From the NCBI RefSeq assembly GCF_000142805.1, contig NC_013081.1, forward strand, positions 310,001 through 374,000: a stretch of 64,000 nucleotides of DNA. The letters run 5' to 3'. This document shows, piece by piece, positions 63,753 to 64,000 of the stretch (its first letter is position 1; the number at the start of each line of letters is the position of its first letter). Both the position numbers and the translations under genes were made by a program. The stretch is from Lachancea thermotolerans CBS 6340. Lineage: Eukaryota; Ascomycota; Saccharomycetes; Saccharomycetales; Saccharomycetaceae. Under the pieces are notes generated by a model that was not told the origin of the DNA, did no database searches, and saw nothing but the letters and a program-made list of their open reading frames with translations.

Positions 63753-63888
63753 GTCACATGCCCGTATCGCCTCATACGTATCACGTGCATATGTCGCCTC
63801 GTACGTATATCATTCTGTACTCCGGTCACATGTCTATATCGCTTCCTACGTTACTCACGTGCACATGACGTGACCTCCAGGTCACGTG
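63753..63888. promoter_or_regulatory. cluster of five E-box/Cbf1-type sites
   Basis: GTCACATG (63753-63760), ATCACGTG (63780-63787), GTCACATG (63825-63832), CTCACGTG (63854-63861) and GTCACGTG (63881-63888) fit RTCACRTG (one with C first). Interleaved TACGT and TCGCYTC segments recur, as if a module had been tandemly duplicated and decayed. Confidence 0.7.
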
Positions 63889-63945
63889 CCCATGGAGCCC
63901 GGCCGAACTTCGTAGAAAAAAATACGCCGCCCTTTGCGCGCGTGC

Positions 63946-63953
63946 TATAAAAG
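63946..63953 (+). promoter_or_regulatory. TATA box of a gene beyond the right edge
   Basis: TATAAAAG on the plus strand, downstream of the E-box cluster and followed by a C/T-rich tract reaching the window end. This points to a rightward promoter. Confidence 0.6.
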
Positions 63954-64000
63954 CGTCGCCGCCGCGCCGTTCTCCCCCAGTTCTCCTCCCCTCCCTCCCC

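Larger units (their letters stand above)
63600..64000. other. TAF9 upstream region and promoter of a rightward gene
   Basis: A 401-base region with five Cbf1/Pho4-type sites in 63753-63888, TATAAAAG at 63946, and a pyrimidine-rich end (63970-64000) typical of a transcription start of a well-expressed gene. Small frames on both strands carry no family signal. By the S. cerevisiae layout the next gene would point right and could be RNA1, or MBF1 by the BUD7 neighbourhood (inference). Confidence 0.55.

Overview
The window is nuclear DNA of a budding yeast of the family Saccharomycetaceae that did not undergo the whole-genome duplication. A Lachancea-like genus is my best guess, but genus is inference. 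Genes are dense and almost intron-free. Nearly every protein is recognisable from Saccharomyces cerevisiae, introns carry GTATGT/TACTAAC-type signals, and the one tRNA gene is yeast tRNA-Asp(GUC). From 411 to about 55,160 the genes interleave two S. cerevisiae segments, chromosome VIII (YHR087W down to YHR076W) and chromosome IV (YDR334W down to YDR322W). Every gene has the orientation expected after a simple inversion of both segments. This two-to-one pattern is what an unduplicated ancestor-like chromosome should look like.

Layout, left to right: RTC3, SWR1, tRNA-Asp, NAM8, IPI1, RQC1, STE12, SAM35, IRC3, KSP1, GPI8, UBX5, LRP1, an unrecognised 166-residue gene, PEX3, SKP1, the YSP2/LAM4 sterol transporter, SAE3 (two exons), IRE1, YCG1, UTP4, the YHR078W orthologue, PEP7, NMD2 (two exons), PTC7 (with an in-frame facultative intron), TIM11 and MRPL35. 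After a 1.24 kb gap the synteny changes. A divergent M1-family aminopeptidase is followed by DFG5, BCH1 and TAF9, which keep the order of S. cerevisiae YMR238W-YMR237W-YMR236W.

The genes are mostly unrelated housekeeping genes, not an operon or system. They cover chromatin and transcription (SWR1, TAF9, STE12), ribosome and RNA biology (IPI1, UTP4, LRP1, RQC1, NMD2, NAM8), the ER and secretory pathway (IRE1, GPI8, UBX5, BCH1, PEP7, YSP2/LAM4), mitochondria (SAM35, IRC3, TIM11, MRPL35, PTC7) and cell division or meiosis (YCG1, SKP1, SAE3). The most informative details are these: the PTC7 intron encodes a transmembrane segment; SAE3 and NMD2 carry short 5' introns; an inverted pair of pheromone response elements lies upstream of STE12; PAC/RRPE motifs lie upstream of IPI1 and UTP4; several hairpins fill the KSP1-GPI8 convergent gap; and base composition rises sharply (about 40% to about 75% G+C in sampled lines) across BCH1-TAF9.

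I found no viral or transposon remnants, no CRISPR array and no convincing new multi-gene system. Homology statements come from remembered S. cerevisiae proteins, not from a search. For several genes the first in-frame ATG is used as the start because the longer open frame begins at a non-ATG codon.
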